Source: Streptomyces sp. A0958
GTDB lineage: Bacteria > Actinomycetota > Actinomycetes > Streptomycetales > Streptomycetaceae
Assembly (NCBI RefSeq): GCF_004795035.1
Contig: NZ_SSBK01000006.1
Span: 124,001 to 188,000, forward strand
Direction: 5' to 3'
DNA: 64,000 nucleotides
The translations under genes and the position numbers were made by a program. Position 1 is the stretch's first letter. Each line of letters opens with the position of its first letter. Shown piece by piece: positions 35,455 through 43,905 of the stretch. The notes beneath the pieces are model-generated. The model did no database searches, was not told the DNA's origin, and worked only from the letters and a program-made list of their open reading frames with translations.

Positions 35455-35491
35455 CCGGTGCCCGCGTCCCTCGGGGGGACGCGGCCACCGG
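35455..35491. terminator. Hairpin between convergent DUF6227 and MFS genes
   Basis: CCGGTG plus CCGCGTCC pair with GGACGCGG plus CACCGG around CTCGGGG, with one unpaired C in each arm. It lies 83 bp after one stop and 26 bp from the other. Confidence 0.7.
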
Positions 35492-35516
35492 CGCCTCTGC
35501 CTCGTCACGCCGTGGC

Positions 35517-37094
35517 TCAGTGCGTCAGCACGGGCTCCCCGGCGGCCTCACCGGCGTCGTCGCTCTCCGCCACGAGCTCACCGGCCGGGTCCTCGACGGC
35601 CTCCTCGTCGGCGCCCTCCACGTGCTGCTTCGGCTTGGCCGGCAGCGCGAACATCACCACGAAGATCAGGAGCAGCACCCCGGCCACCCACCACAGCGAC
35701 TGCTCGAAGGCGTCGGCGAACGCCGGGCCCACCTGCGCGGGGGTCAGCCGGTCGCCGATCGCACCGAAGAAGACGACGGAGACCAGCCCGAGCCCGAGCG
35801 CGTTGCCCATCTGCTGCACGGTGTTGAAGAGACCGGAGGCGGAACCGGAGTGCTCCTTGGGCACCTCGGAGAGCACCGCGTCGGCCAGCGGGGCCACGAT
35901 CAGCCCCATGCCGACGCCCATGACCACGAGCGGCAGCGCCATCTGCCAGGACGTGATCCCCATGCCGTAGTGGCCGGACTCCCAGATGTAGAGCAGCAGA
36001 CCGGCGGCCATGAGCAGGGCTCCCGCCTGGAGGACCTTGCGGCCGAAGCGCGGCACCAGCTTCTGCACGGACAGGCCGGCGGCGACGGAGACGGACACGG
36101 AGAACGGGATGCCGGTCGTGCCGGCCCGCAGGGCGCTCCAGCCGAGGCCCTGCTGCATGTACAGCGTCCAGACCAGGAAGAAGATCCCGAGCCCCACGCC
36201 GAAGGTCAGCTGTACGGCGATGCCGGCGGCGAAGCTGCGGACCCGGAACAGTGACAGTTCGACCAGCGGCGAGCCGTCCCGGCGGCCCTTGGCGCGCTCG
36301 AACAGCACGAGGAGGAGGAAGACGAGGACGCTGCCGGCCATCGACAGGTAGCCCCACAGCGGCCAGCCCAGCTCACGGCCCCGGGTCAGCGGGTAGATCA
36401 GCATCAGCATGCCGAGCGTCACCAGCACGACGCCGACCAGATCGAGGCGCAGCGCCTTGGGCGACTTGGACTCGGTGATGAACTTGCGGCCCAGGACGAG
36501 CCCCACGATGCCGACGGGCAGGTTGATCAGGAAGATCGGGCGCCATTCCAGGCCGGCGATGTTCCACTCGGTCAGCAGGGCGCCCAGCAGCGGTCCGGAG
36601 ACCGCGCCGAGACCGACGATCGCGCCGAAGAGGCCGAAGACCTTGCCGCGCTCGTGGGCGGGGAAGGTGGCGTGCACGATCGACAGCACCTGGGGCACCA
36701 TCAGCGCCGCCGTCGCTCCCTGGAGGAAGCGGGAGGCGACCAGCATCTCCGGGTTGGCGGCGAAGCCGCAGAGCGCGGAGGCGAGGGTGAAGCCGCCTAT
36801 CCCGATGAGGAAGATCCGCTTGCGGCCGTAGATGTCGCCGAGCCGGCCGCCGGTGATCAGCCCGGCGGCGAAGGCCAGGGCGTAACCGGCGACGATCCAC
36901 TGGATCGAGCTGAACGAGGCGCCGGTGTCCCGCTCGATGCTGGGGATGGCGATGTTGACGATCGTGACGTCGACGAGGTCCATGAAGGCCGCGGTCATCA
37001 CGATGGCCAGGGCGAACCACCGGCGGCGGTCCGACGGGGCCGGGGCCGCCGCGGCGGCGGCCGCCGGTGACGGCAGAGGAGCGGAGGAAGTCAT
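35517..37094 (-). CDS. MFS drug exporter, DHA2 (14-TMS) family
   Basis: 525 residues. A short Ala/Pro N-terminus is followed by 14 hydrophobic segments. Motif A is GGRLGDIYGRKRIF; motif D-like DVTIVNIAIPSIERD lies in TM1; motif C GAIVGLGAVSGPLLGALL in TM5 marks an exporter. The C-terminal tail is acidic. It is divergent from a WYL-type regulator, with an interrupted palindrome between them, so expression is probably controlled by that regulator. The substrate is unknown; related proteins expel antibiotics and dyes. Confidence 0.88.
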   Translation of the reverse strand: MTSSAPLPSPAAAAAAAPAPSDRRRWFALAIVMTAAFMDLVDVTIVNIAIPSIERDTGASFSSIQWIVAGYALAFAAGLITGGRLGDIYGRKRIFLIGIGGFTLASALCGFAANPEMLVASRFLQGATAALMVPQVLSIVHATFPAHERGKVFGLFGAIVGLGAVSGPLLGALLTEWNIAGLEWRPIFLINLPVGIVGLVLGRKFITESKSPKALRLDLVGVVLVTLGMLMLIYPLTRGRELGWPLWGYLSMAGSVLVFLLLVLFERAKGRRDGSPLVELSLFRVRSFAAGIAVQLTFGVGLGIFFLVWTLYMQQGLGWSALRAGTTGIPFSVSVSVAAGLSVQKLVPRFGRKVLQAGALLMAAGLLLYIWESGHYGMGITSWQMALPLVVMGVGMGLIVAPLADAVLSEVPKEHSGSASGLFNTVQQMGNALGLGLVSVVFFGAIGDRLTPAQVGPAFADAFEQSLWWVAGVLLLIFVVMFALPAKPKQHVEGADEEAVEDPAGELVAESDDAGEAAGEPVLTH

Positions 37095-37108
37095 AGGAAG
37101 AAGTTAAA

Positions 37109-37141
37109 CGCCCACTAGGTCAGTTCATGACCCAATGGGCG
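37109..37141. promoter_or_regulatory. 14-bp imperfect palindrome, likely WYL-regulator operator
   Basis: CGCCCACTAGGTCA (37109-37122) and TGACCCAATGGGCG (37128-37141) match at 12 of 14 positions around GTTCA, with a perfect GGTCA/TGACC core. It fills the gap between the divergent exporter and regulator genes. Confidence 0.65.
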
Positions 37142-37156
37142 CGCATCCTGAGTGAC

Positions 37157-38119
37157 ATGACCGATACCCCGGCACGACTGCTGAACCTGCTGTCACTGCT
37201 CCAGACGCCGCGCGAGTGGCCGGGCAGTGAGCTCGCCGACCGGCTCGCCGTCAGCCCGCGCACCATCCGCCGCGACATCGACCGCCTGCGCGACCTGGGT
37301 TACCCGGTCGAGGCGACGCGCGGCTCGGTCGGCGGCTACCGGCTCGTGGCGGGCACCGCCATGCCCCCGCTGCTGCTGGACGACGAGGAGGCGGTGGCCA
37401 TCGCGGTGGGGCTGCGGGCCGGGGCCGGCCACGCCATCGAGGGCGTGGACGAGGCATCCGTACGCGCGCTGGCCAAGCTGGAGCAGGTGCTGCCCTCACG
37501 GCTGCGCCACCGCGTCTCCACCCTCCAGAACGCGACGGTGCCGCTGGCCAGGGGCGACGGTTCGACGATCGATCCGCAGACGCTGACCGTGATGGCGTCG
37601 GCGGTCACCGGCCGGGAGCGGCTGCGGTTCGCGTACCGCGCGGGGGACGGCGCCGAGACGAGGCGGCAGGTCGAGCCGTACCGGCTGGTGAGCACGGGGT
37701 GGCGTTGGTATCTGGTGGCGTACGACCTGGAGCGGGAGGCGTGGCGTACGTTCCGGGTGGACCGGGTGAGCGAGCCGTTCGCCACGGGGTCGCGGTTCAC
37801 GCCGCGGGAGCTGCCGACGGGGGACGCGGCGGAGTTCCTGAGCAGTTCCATGGCGCGCCGGCAGCCGGAGCTGGTGGTGGACGTGAGCTTCGCGGCTCCG
37901 GCGGAGTTCGTCGCCTCGCGGCTGCCCGGTGCGGTCGGTCCGCTGGAGCCGGAGGGTGAGGGCGGCTGCCGGCTGCGCGGTGTGCTGTGGGACTCGCTGG
38001 AGTGGGTGGCGCTGCGCCTGGCGCTGGTGGACTGCGAGTTCACCGCGCACGAGCCGCCGCAGCTGGTGGCGTACCTGAACGACCTGGGCGCCCGGCTCAC
38101 CCGCGCGGCGGCATCCTGA
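37157..38119 (+). CDS. HTH/WYL-domain transcriptional regulator
   Basis: 320 residues from the ATG at 37157. An upstream ATG at 37127 lies inside the operator-like palindrome and has no ribosome site. An N-terminal DeoR-type helix-turn-helix is visible: ARLLNLLSLLQTPREW then LADRLAVSPRTIRRDIDRLRDLGYPV. The WYL domain covers about 135-220 (RQVEPYRLVSTGWRWYLVAYD) and a WCX-like C-terminal extension follows. WYL proteins sense ligands, often nucleic acid or metabolites. Its probable targets are itself and the divergent MFS gene. Confidence 0.85.
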   Translation: MTDTPARLLNLLSLLQTPREWPGSELADRLAVSPRTIRRDIDRLRDLGYPVEATRGSVGGYRLVAGTAMPPLLLDDEEAVAIAVGLRAGAGHAIEGVDEASVRALAKLEQVLPSRLRHRVSTLQNATVPLARGDGSTIDPQTLTVMASAVTGRERLRFAYRAGDGAETRRQVEPYRLVSTGWRWYLVAYDLEREAWRTFRVDRVSEPFATGSRFTPRELPTGDAAEFLSSSMARRQPELVVDVSFAAPAEFVASRLPGAVGPLEPEGEGGCRLRGVLWDSLEWVALRLALVDCEFTAHEPPQLVAYLNDLGARLTRAAAS

Positions 38120-38153
38120 CGTCTCCGGGCAGGCGGCGCACAAAAGGATGAGC

Positions 38154-38182
38154 CCCGGCGCCAGGGGGGGGTGGGCGCCGGG
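38154..38182. terminator. Convergent terminator between WYL regulator and hrdD
   Basis: CCCGGCGCC (38154-38162) pairs with GGCGCCGGG (38174-38182). The loop is G-rich. Confidence 0.65.
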
Positions 38183-38239
38183 ACTCAGCTCAGGGGGGCC
38201 AGGTGAAGCGGCCCAATTCGGAGGTTACTGGACGCGGGC

Positions 38240-39238
38240 TCACGCCGCAGCGTCAAAGCCCGTGTCGTGAGCCATTCGCTTCAATTCGAGCAGTGCGTGC
38301 TTCTCGATCTGGCGGATGCGCTCCCGGGTGAGGCCGTGCTGCTTGCCCACCTCGGTCAGGGTCCGCTCGCGGCCGTCCTCGATGCCGTACCGCATGCGGA
38401 TGATCGACGCGGTCCGGTTGTCGAGCTTGCCGATCAGGTCCTCCAGCTCCTCGCTGCGCAGCAGCGTGAGCACCGACTGCTCGGGCGAGACGGCGGAGGT
38501 GTCCTCCAGCAGGTCGCCGAACTGCGTGTCGCCCGCGTCGTCCACGGACATGTTCAGGCTGACCGGGTCGCGGGCCCAGTCCAGGACGTCACCGACACGC
38601 CCCGGGGTGGAGTCGAGCTCGGCGGCGATCTCCGCGTGCTCCGGGTCGCGCCCGTGCTCGCGGTTGAACTCGCGCTGCACGCGGCGGATGCGGCCCAGCT
38701 CCTCCACCAGGTGGACGGGGAGCCGGATCGTGCGCGACTGGTCGGCTATGGAACGGGTGATGGCCTGGCGAATCCACCACGTGGCGTACGTGGAGAACTT
38801 GAAGCCCTTGGCGTAGTCGAACTTCTCGACCGCGCGCACCAGGCCCGCGTTGCCCTCCTGGATCAGGTCGAGCAGGGGGAGCCCGGCCCGCGGGTAACGG
38901 CGGGCGACGGCGACGACGAGCCGGAGGTTGGAACGGATGAATACGTCCTTGGCGCGCTCGCCCTCGGCGGCCAGCGCCTCCAGCTCCTCGCGCGAGGCAC
39001 CGCCGGCTTCGCTCTCCACCTCGCCGTCGAGGATCTGGCGCGCGTACACGCCGGCCTCCACGGACTGCGAGAGCTCGACCTCCTTGGCGGCGTCGAGCAG
39101 CGGCGTACGCGCTATCTCGTCCAGGTACATGCCGACCAGGTCGCGATCGGCGATCTCTCCGCCCACGGCGCGACCACTGCTCGCCCGGTTGGTCCCGCCC
39201 GTGGCGGACGAACGACGGGCGACGGCACGGGTTGCCAT
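38240..39238 (-). CDS. hrdD: RNA polymerase group-2 sigma factor HrdD
   Basis: 332 residues from the ATG at 39238 with AAGGGAG upstream; the length equals S. coelicolor HrdD. Region 1.2 is DLVGMYLDEIARTPLLDAAKE. Regions 2.1-2.4 run SNLRLVVAVARRYPRAGLPLLDLIQEGN to KFSTYATWWIRQAITRSIADQSRTIRLP. Region 3 is VHLVEELGRIRRVQREF. Region 4.2 is RTLTEVGKQHGLTRERIRQIEKHAL. HrdD is a nonessential relative of principal HrdB, expressed through the cell cycle and under stress. A 435-bp gap with short repeats lies upstream. Confidence 0.93.
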   Translation of the reverse strand: MATRAVARRSSATGGTNRASSGRAVGGEIADRDLVGMYLDEIARTPLLDAAKEVELSQSVEAGVYARQILDGEVESEAGGASREELEALAAEGERAKDVFIRSNLRLVVAVARRYPRAGLPLLDLIQEGNAGLVRAVEKFDYAKGFKFSTYATWWIRQAITRSIADQSRTIRLPVHLVEELGRIRRVQREFNREHGRDPEHAEIAAELDSTPGRVGDVLDWARDPVSLNMSVDDAGDTQFGDLLEDTSAVSPEQSVLTLLRSEELEDLIGKLDNRTASIIRMRYGIEDGRERTLTEVGKQHGLTRERIRQIEKHALLELKRMAHDTGFDAAA

Positions 39239-39634
39239 GCGTGCTCCCTTGCTGAGTAGGTCGCGACACCCTCTCGGGTGCCCTGCATCCGTTGGAAACA
39301 ACGACTGGAATCCGGACAGAATTCCCATGCCCGGCATTCAATTTCGCGGTCATGCAGTACCCTGTTGCGCCACCGGGACGGGCACCTGGCGCGGCTGGGC
39401 ACGAACGTGCAGGTCAGAGCGGCTTTCCGGGGCGTTCGACCCTCGCCGTCGCTCTTGGCGGAGCTCTGGGGTTGCTCGGCGGTTGCTCTGGGGTTGCTCG
39501 GCGGTTGCTCCGTTGCGCTGGTACCCCGGAAGACGCCCGGTACTGGTCTCCGGTTGCTCAGCCCCGTCCCGTACGCAAGCAGACCCAAATCAGGCCTTCC
39601 GGTCTCTCCGGCCCCGCCGCCCCTCCCCCCACAT
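39239..39634. repeat. hrdD upstream region with 22-bp tandem duplication
   Basis: GCTCTGGGGTTGCTCGGCGG plus TT is duplicated head-to-tail at 39463-39484 and 39485-39506, followed by a partial third copy. No gene is supported in this gap, which should hold the hrdD promoter near its right-hand start (39239-39330). I cannot fix -35/-10 boxes. Confidence 0.55.
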
Positions 39635-39693
39635 CCGTACCGCAGCGAGCCCACACCCGTACCGCAGCGAGCGTCACCCGTACTGCAGCGAGC
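39635..39693. repeat. 21-22 bp triplicated end of dioxygenase gene
   Basis: CCGTACCGCAGCGAGC at 39635 and 39657, and CCGTACTGCAGCGAGC at 39678. The last copy is the end of the coding sequence; the stop codon lies between copies two and three. Confidence 0.8.
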
Positions 39694-40453
39694 GCTTGGC
39701 CAGTCCCATCCAGAAGCCGTCGATCACGCTGCGCCCCTGGTCGAGCTCCTGCTCGGCCGCGCCGAGCGTGACGAAGAGCGGGGCGAAGTGCTCGGTGCGC
39801 GGGTGGGCCAGCCGGCCTGCCGGGGACTTGTGCTCGAAGTCCAGGAGCGCGTCGATGTCCTGCTCCTGGAGCGCGCGGCGCCCCCAGTCGTCGAACTCCG
39901 CCGACCAGCCGGGGGTACCGCCCGCATGCCGCAGGGCGGCCAGGTTGTGCGTGAAGAAGCCGCTGCCGATGATCAGCACGCCCTCGTCGCGCAGCGGCGC
40001 GAGCTTGCGCCCGATGTCCATCAGCTTCTGCGGGTCGAGCGTCGGCAGGGAGATCTGGAGCACCGGGACGTCGGCCTCGGGAAACATCTCGACCAGCGGC
40101 ACGTACGCCCCGTGGTCGAGGCCGCGGTCCGGGATGTCCTGGACCGGCGTACCGGCGCCGCGCAGCAGTTTGCGCACACTCTCGGCCAGGCGCGGGGCGC
40201 CCGGGGCGGCGTAACGCACCTGGTAGTAGTGGTCGGGGAAGCCCCAGAAGTCGTAGACCAGCGGCATCGTCTCGGTCGCGCCGAGTGCGAGCGGGGCCTC
40301 CTCCCAGTGCGCGGAGACCATGAGGACGGCGGTGGGGCGCGGCAGCCCCGCCGACCAGGCGGCCAGCTCGCCGGGCCAGACGGGGTCGTCGGCCAGGGGC
40401 GGGGCGCCGTGGGAGAGGTAGAGGGCGGGCATGCGCTCCGCGGTGACAGTCAT
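39674..40453 (-). CDS. DODA-type extradiol ring-cleavage dioxygenase
   Basis: 259 residues from the ATG at 40453 (GGGGAG 4 bp upstream, itself part of an earlier in-frame ATG). Class III dioxygenase landmarks: YLSHGAPPLADDP, VLMVSAHWEE, GLDHGAYVPLVEMFPEADVPVLQISL and IIGSGFFTHNL, which place the zinc/iron His residues. Length fits YgiD/4,5-DOPA dioxygenases acting on catechols. It is divergent from a MarR regulator and likely controlled by it. Confidence 0.88.
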   Translation of the reverse strand: MTVTAERMPALYLSHGAPPLADDPVWPGELAAWSAGLPRPTAVLMVSAHWEEAPLALGATETMPLVYDFWGFPDHYYQVRYAAPGAPRLAESVRKLLRGAGTPVQDIPDRGLDHGAYVPLVEMFPEADVPVLQISLPTLDPQKLMDIGRKLAPLRDEGVLIIGSGFFTHNLAALRHAGGTPGWSAEFDDWGRRALQEQDIDALLDFEHKSPAGRLAHPRTEHFAPLFVTLGAAEQELDQGRSVIDGFWMGLAKRSLQYG

Positions 40454-40465
40454 GACACTCCCCAT

Positions 40466-40588
40466 CCGCTGCTACTCAAGGTAAGTCTTCTACTGAAGGC
40501 CTCAGGAAGAAGGATGCTTTAATCTTCAAGCTCCTACCTTCAGAGACCTTAGCTCTATCTTGTTCAACTTTCAAGAAAAGGTCGTACA
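40466..40588. promoter_or_regulatory. AT-rich divergent promoter of dioxygenase and MarR genes
   Basis: This gap is markedly AT-rich for the genome and contains CTTGTTCAACTTTCAAG (about 40561-40577), a 17-bp imperfect palindrome of MarR-operator type. CTCAAGGTAAG and CTACCTTCAGAG form further CTT/AAG-rich half-sites. Confidence 0.5.
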
Positions 40589-41101
40589 GTGAAGTACATG
40601 ACCACGGCATCAACCGGTGCGCCGCACTGGCTCACCGACGAAGAACAACGCGTCTGGCGGGCGTACCTGCACGCCACCACGCTTCTGGAGGATCACCTCG
40701 ACCGCCAGTTGCAGGGCGATGCCGGCATGCCGCACATCTACTACGGCCTGCTCGTCCAGCTCTCACAGGCGCCCCGCCACCGGAAGCGGATGACCGAGTT
40801 GGCCAAGGACGCCAAGATCACCCGCTCCCGCCTCTCGCACGCCGTCGCCCGGCTGGAGAAGAACGGCTGGGTACGCCGCGAGGACTGCCCCTCCGACAAG
40901 CGCGGCCAGAACGCGGTCCTCACCGACGAGGGCCACGAGATGCTCCGCCGCTCCGCGCCCGGCCACGTGAAGGCCGTCCGCCAGGCGATGTTCGACCGCC
41001 TGACATCGGAGCAGGTGCGCTCGCTGGGCGAGATCATGCAGGTCCTGGCCGCCGGCCTGCAGCCCGAGGGCGCGGACGCCGACCTGCCCTGGCTGCGCTG
41101 A
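40589..41101 (+). CDS. MarR-family regulator
   Basis: 170 residues from GTG at 40589 (AAAAGG about 8 bp upstream); an ATG at 40598 is possible. The winged helix is seen in KRMTELAKDAKITRSRLSHAVARLEKNGWVRREDCPSDKRGQNAVLTDEGHEML, with the DxR wing. The N-terminal dimer helix begins LTDEEQRVWRAYLHATTLLEDHLDRQL. It probably represses the divergent dioxygenase and itself, relieved by an aromatic ligand. Confidence 0.9.
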   Translation: MKYMTTASTGAPHWLTDEEQRVWRAYLHATTLLEDHLDRQLQGDAGMPHIYYGLLVQLSQAPRHRKRMTELAKDAKITRSRLSHAVARLEKNGWVRREDCPSDKRGQNAVLTDEGHEMLRRSAPGHVKAVRQAMFDRLTSEQVRSLGEIMQVLAAGLQPEGADADLPWLR

Positions 41102-41102
41102 C

Positions 41103-41186
41103 CCGCCGCCCCGCCACCCTCACGTACGCACCGCTGCCCTCACGCACGCACCGCCGCCCCGCCACCCTCACGCACGCACCGCTGCC
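41103..41186. repeat. 48-bp period tandem repeat after MarR gene
   Basis: CCGCCGCCCCGCCACCCTCA starts at 41103 and again at 41151. Inside each unit a 24-bp sub-repeat (ACGCACGCACCGC) is visible. Confidence 0.7.
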
Positions 41187-41220
41187 CCGGTTCCGTCACC
41201 TTCCGACGGGAACCGGGGCA
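41183..41220. terminator. Convergent terminator marR/MFS
   Basis: Bases 41183-41197 (TGCCCCGGTTCCGTC) pair with 41205-41220 with one bulged G. It lies 25 bp from the MFS stop. Confidence 0.75.
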
Positions 41221-41244
41221 GAAACGTATCCACGCAGCCGTGGA

Positions 41245-42813
41245 TCAGTGGGCGACGACCGGAACCTTGAGCTCGTCCTCGACACCGTCCGCCTCACCGG
41301 AACCGGAGCCGGAAGCGGAAGTGGAAGCGGAACCGGAACCGGAGCCCGCAGACGTACCGGTCGCGGCCGGACGGCCGGCGTTGATGAAGGTCACCGCGAT
41401 CCCGGCGGCGACCACCAGGATGCCGACGGCCCACCAGATGGCACCGGTGAAGCCGTGCACCATCGACTGGAGCTTCAGCAGCTCCGGGTCGCCGGCGCCG
41501 AGCGCGGCGTGCGAGGTGGCGTACGCCGTGGCGGCCGAGGCGGCGATCGTGTTCAGCAGGGCCGTACCGATCGCACCGCCGACCTGCTGCGAGGTGTTGA
41601 CCATCGCGGAGGCGACACCCGCGTCACGCGACTCGACCCCGTGCGTGGCCAGCGACATGGCCGGCATGAAAGCCGTACCCATGCCCAGCCCCAGCAGGAG
41701 CTGCCCCGGCAGGATGACCGACGCGTACGAGGAGTCGATGCCCAGCCGCGTCAACAGCAGCATGCCGACGGCGGCGGTCAGGAAGCCGGGGCCCATCAGC
41801 TTGCGGGCCGGAACCCGGGTCATCAGGCGGGCGCCGATCTGCGTGGACCCGGTGATCATGCCCGCGATCATGGGCATGAAGGCGAAGCCGGTCTTGATCG
41901 GCGAGTAGCCCTTGACGACCTGGAGGTAGTACGTGAGGAAGAGGAACAGGCCGAACATGGCGATGACGGCCAGGCCCAGCGAGAGGTAGACGCCACCGCG
42001 GTTGCGGTCCATCACGACGCGGAGCGGGAGCAGCGGCGACTTGACCTTGGACTCGGTCAGGACGAAGGCCAGCAGCAGGACGCCGGAGGCGACGAACGTG
42101 CCGATGGTCAGCGCGTCCGACCAGCCCGCGGACTCGGCGCGGGTGAATCCGTACACCAGCGAGACCAGGCCCAGCGCGGACAGGACGACGCCCGGCATGT
42201 CGAGCGAGGAGCGGTTACGGCTGCCGGAGGGCTCACGGATGACGAAGTACGCACCGGCGGCGGCGACGACCGCGAACGGGATGTTGACGAAGAACGTCCA
42301 GCGCCAGTTCAGCGTCTGGGTGAGCAGACCGCCGAGGATCAGACCGACGGCGCCACCGCCACCGGCGATCGCCCCGTAGATACCGAACGCCTTGGCGCGC
42401 TCCTTGGCGTCGGTGAACATCACCGCGAGCAGCGAGAGCGCGGCCGGCGCGAGCAGCGCGCCGAAGACGCCCTGGAGTGCGCGGGAGCCGAACAGCATGC
42501 CCTGGTTCTGCGCCGCGCCGCCGAGCGCCGAGGCCAGCGCGAACCCGACGAGTCCGACGACGAAGGTGCGCTTGCGGCCCCAGAGGTCGGCGATGCGCCC
42601 GCCGAACAGCAGCAGCCCGCCGAAGGCGAGGGCGTAGGCGGTGATGACCCACTGCTTGTTGGCGTCTGTGATGCCGAGGGCGGTCTGGGCGTGCGGCAGG
42701 GCGATGTTCACGATCGTGGCGTCGAGCACGACCATCAACTGCGCGAGCGCGATGAACGCCAACGCCTTCCAGCGACTGGGATCGGGGAGTCGTATATCAG
42801 CTGTTTTCGACAT
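41245..42813 (-). CDS. MFS drug exporter, DHA2 (14-TMS) family
   Basis: 522 residues from the ATG at 42813 (GGTGG about 8 bp upstream). Fourteen hydrophobic segments. Motif A is GGRIADLWGRKRTF, the TM1 motif LDATIVNIALP, and TM5 motif C is GAIAGGGGAVGLILGGLL. The C-terminal tail is a Gly/Ser/Ala/Glu low-complexity stretch encoded by repeated GGAACCGGA-type codons, then DELKVPVVAH. A TetR-family gene lies 167 bp upstream on the same strand and probably regulates it. The drug substrate is unknown. Confidence 0.88.
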   Translation of the reverse strand: MSKTADIRLPDPSRWKALAFIALAQLMVVLDATIVNIALPHAQTALGITDANKQWVITAYALAFGGLLLFGGRIADLWGRKRTFVVGLVGFALASALGGAAQNQGMLFGSRALQGVFGALLAPAALSLLAVMFTDAKERAKAFGIYGAIAGGGGAVGLILGGLLTQTLNWRWTFFVNIPFAVVAAAGAYFVIREPSGSRNRSSLDMPGVVLSALGLVSLVYGFTRAESAGWSDALTIGTFVASGVLLLAFVLTESKVKSPLLPLRVVMDRNRGGVYLSLGLAVIAMFGLFLFLTYYLQVVKGYSPIKTGFAFMPMIAGMITGSTQIGARLMTRVPARKLMGPGFLTAAVGMLLLTRLGIDSSYASVILPGQLLLGLGMGTAFMPAMSLATHGVESRDAGVASAMVNTSQQVGGAIGTALLNTIAASAATAYATSHAALGAGDPELLKLQSMVHGFTGAIWWAVGILVVAAGIAVTFINAGRPAATGTSAGSGSGSASTSASGSGSGEADGVEDELKVPVVAH

Positions 42814-42910
42814 GAAAGTAGCCACCTAGGGACGCGCGAGGGCGCGCGGGATCGTCAACCGTGCGTTCGGGTCGTCGAAGGCACGGCGAAAGGAAGGACG
42901 GAGTCGGTCG

Positions 42911-42983
42911 GGCTCGGGTCAGGAAGGACGGGGCCGGTCAGGCTCGGGTCGGAGTGGAAGGAAGAGGAGGCGGGCTCGGATCA
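42911..42983. repeat. About 30-bp repeat including TetR gene stop
   Basis: GGCTCGGGTC at 42911 and 42941, then GGCTCGGATCA at 42973-42983, where the last three bases are the complement of the TetR stop. Between the first two the flanking GGAAGGACGG is also duplicated. This region would hold the exporter promoter. Confidence 0.7.
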
Positions 42984-43643
42984 CGCCCGGCGCCGCAGGT
43001 CCTCCAAGGTCGCCGCTGTCCCGGGGAGTGCGGACCGGGCCGGGGCCTCCAGTCCGTCCAGGAACAGCTGGATGTGGCGATGGGTGAACCGGTCGATGTT
43101 CGGACAGGCGATGCCGGGCAGCGGCCGGGTGAGCTGGGAGAGGGCGACCATTACGTCACCGACGGCGATGTCGGTACGCAGGCGCCCCGCTGACATGGCG
43201 CGCGCGACGAGCCCTTCGACGGCCTCTTCGAGGCGCCGGCGCTCGGCGAGCAGTTCGGGGTGGTCCTTGTCGAAGCCGCCGGACAGCATGGGGCACAGGG
43301 CCCCGATGCGTTCGTCGGCCGCCGCGTGGACGAAGCGGCTGAGGGCGGCGAAGGGGTCCGCCTCCTCGGCGGTGGCCTCCTCGGCGCGGTCGGTGGTGCG
43401 GGAGGTGACCGAGAGCACGACTTCGTTGATCAGTGCGGCCCGGTCGGGGAAGTTCCGGTAGAGGGTGGCGTTGCCGACGCCCGCGCGGCGGGCGACATCG
43501 TCGAGCGGCGCGTCCGGCCCGAACTCGACGAACATCTCGCGCGCGGCCGTCACGATCCGCTCCCGGTTGCGCAGCGCGTCGGCCCGCGGCCGGGGCGTGC
43601 GCGGCTGTGCGGGTGCGGTGGCGGTACGGGCGGCGGTGACCAC
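42981..43643 (-). CDS. TetR-family repressor
   Basis: 220 residues from GTG at 43643 (GAAGGAG about 7 bp upstream). HTH: RERIVTAAREMFVEFGPDAPLDDVARRAGVGNATLYRNFPDRAAL. The C-terminal ligand domain includes LCPMLSGGFDKDHPELLAERRRLEEAVEGLV, common in the TetR_C33-like regulators of MFS exporters. Upstream palindromes suggest autoregulation, and the exporter downstream is the likely target. Confidence 0.9.
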   Translation of the reverse strand: MVTAARTATAPAQPRTPRPRADALRNRERIVTAAREMFVEFGPDAPLDDVARRAGVGNATLYRNFPDRAALINEVVLSVTSRTTDRAEEATAEEADPFAALSRFVHAAADERIGALCPMLSGGFDKDHPELLAERRRLEEAVEGLVARAMSAGRLRTDIAVGDVMVALSQLTRPLPGIACPNIDRFTHRHIQLFLDGLEAPARSALPGTAATLEDLRRRA

Positions 43644-43698
43644 TGCGGCGCTCCTTCTCTTCCGGGGCGGCCACGACCGGGAAACGAACCGGGGACCG

Positions 43699-43737
43699 CC
43701 TCCCCGTTTAGCGGGGACACGAGTGCAAACGGGGAGG
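43699..43737. promoter_or_regulatory. Inverted CCTCCCCGTTT pair upstream of TetR gene
   Basis: CCTCCCCGTTT (43699-43709) faces AAACGGGGAGG (43727-43737). Each half is also part of a smaller palindrome (TCCCC-GTTTAGC-GGGGA; GGGGA-GGGCG-TCCCC). This looks like two overlapping operators 56-94 bp before the TetR start. Confidence 0.6.
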
Positions 43738-43905
43738 GCGTCCCCACTTATTTCCGCACGTTTAGTGACCTGCGCCACTCCACTCCTCGCATCGGAAAAA
43801 CCAACCGATCGGCGCACCCAACGCGCGGCCCGCGATCACCCGGCAGAGGCTGACGGCAGAGCGCAGTCAGGGTCGGCCGACTGCCGCGGCCCCGAAGGCG
43901 CCTCC

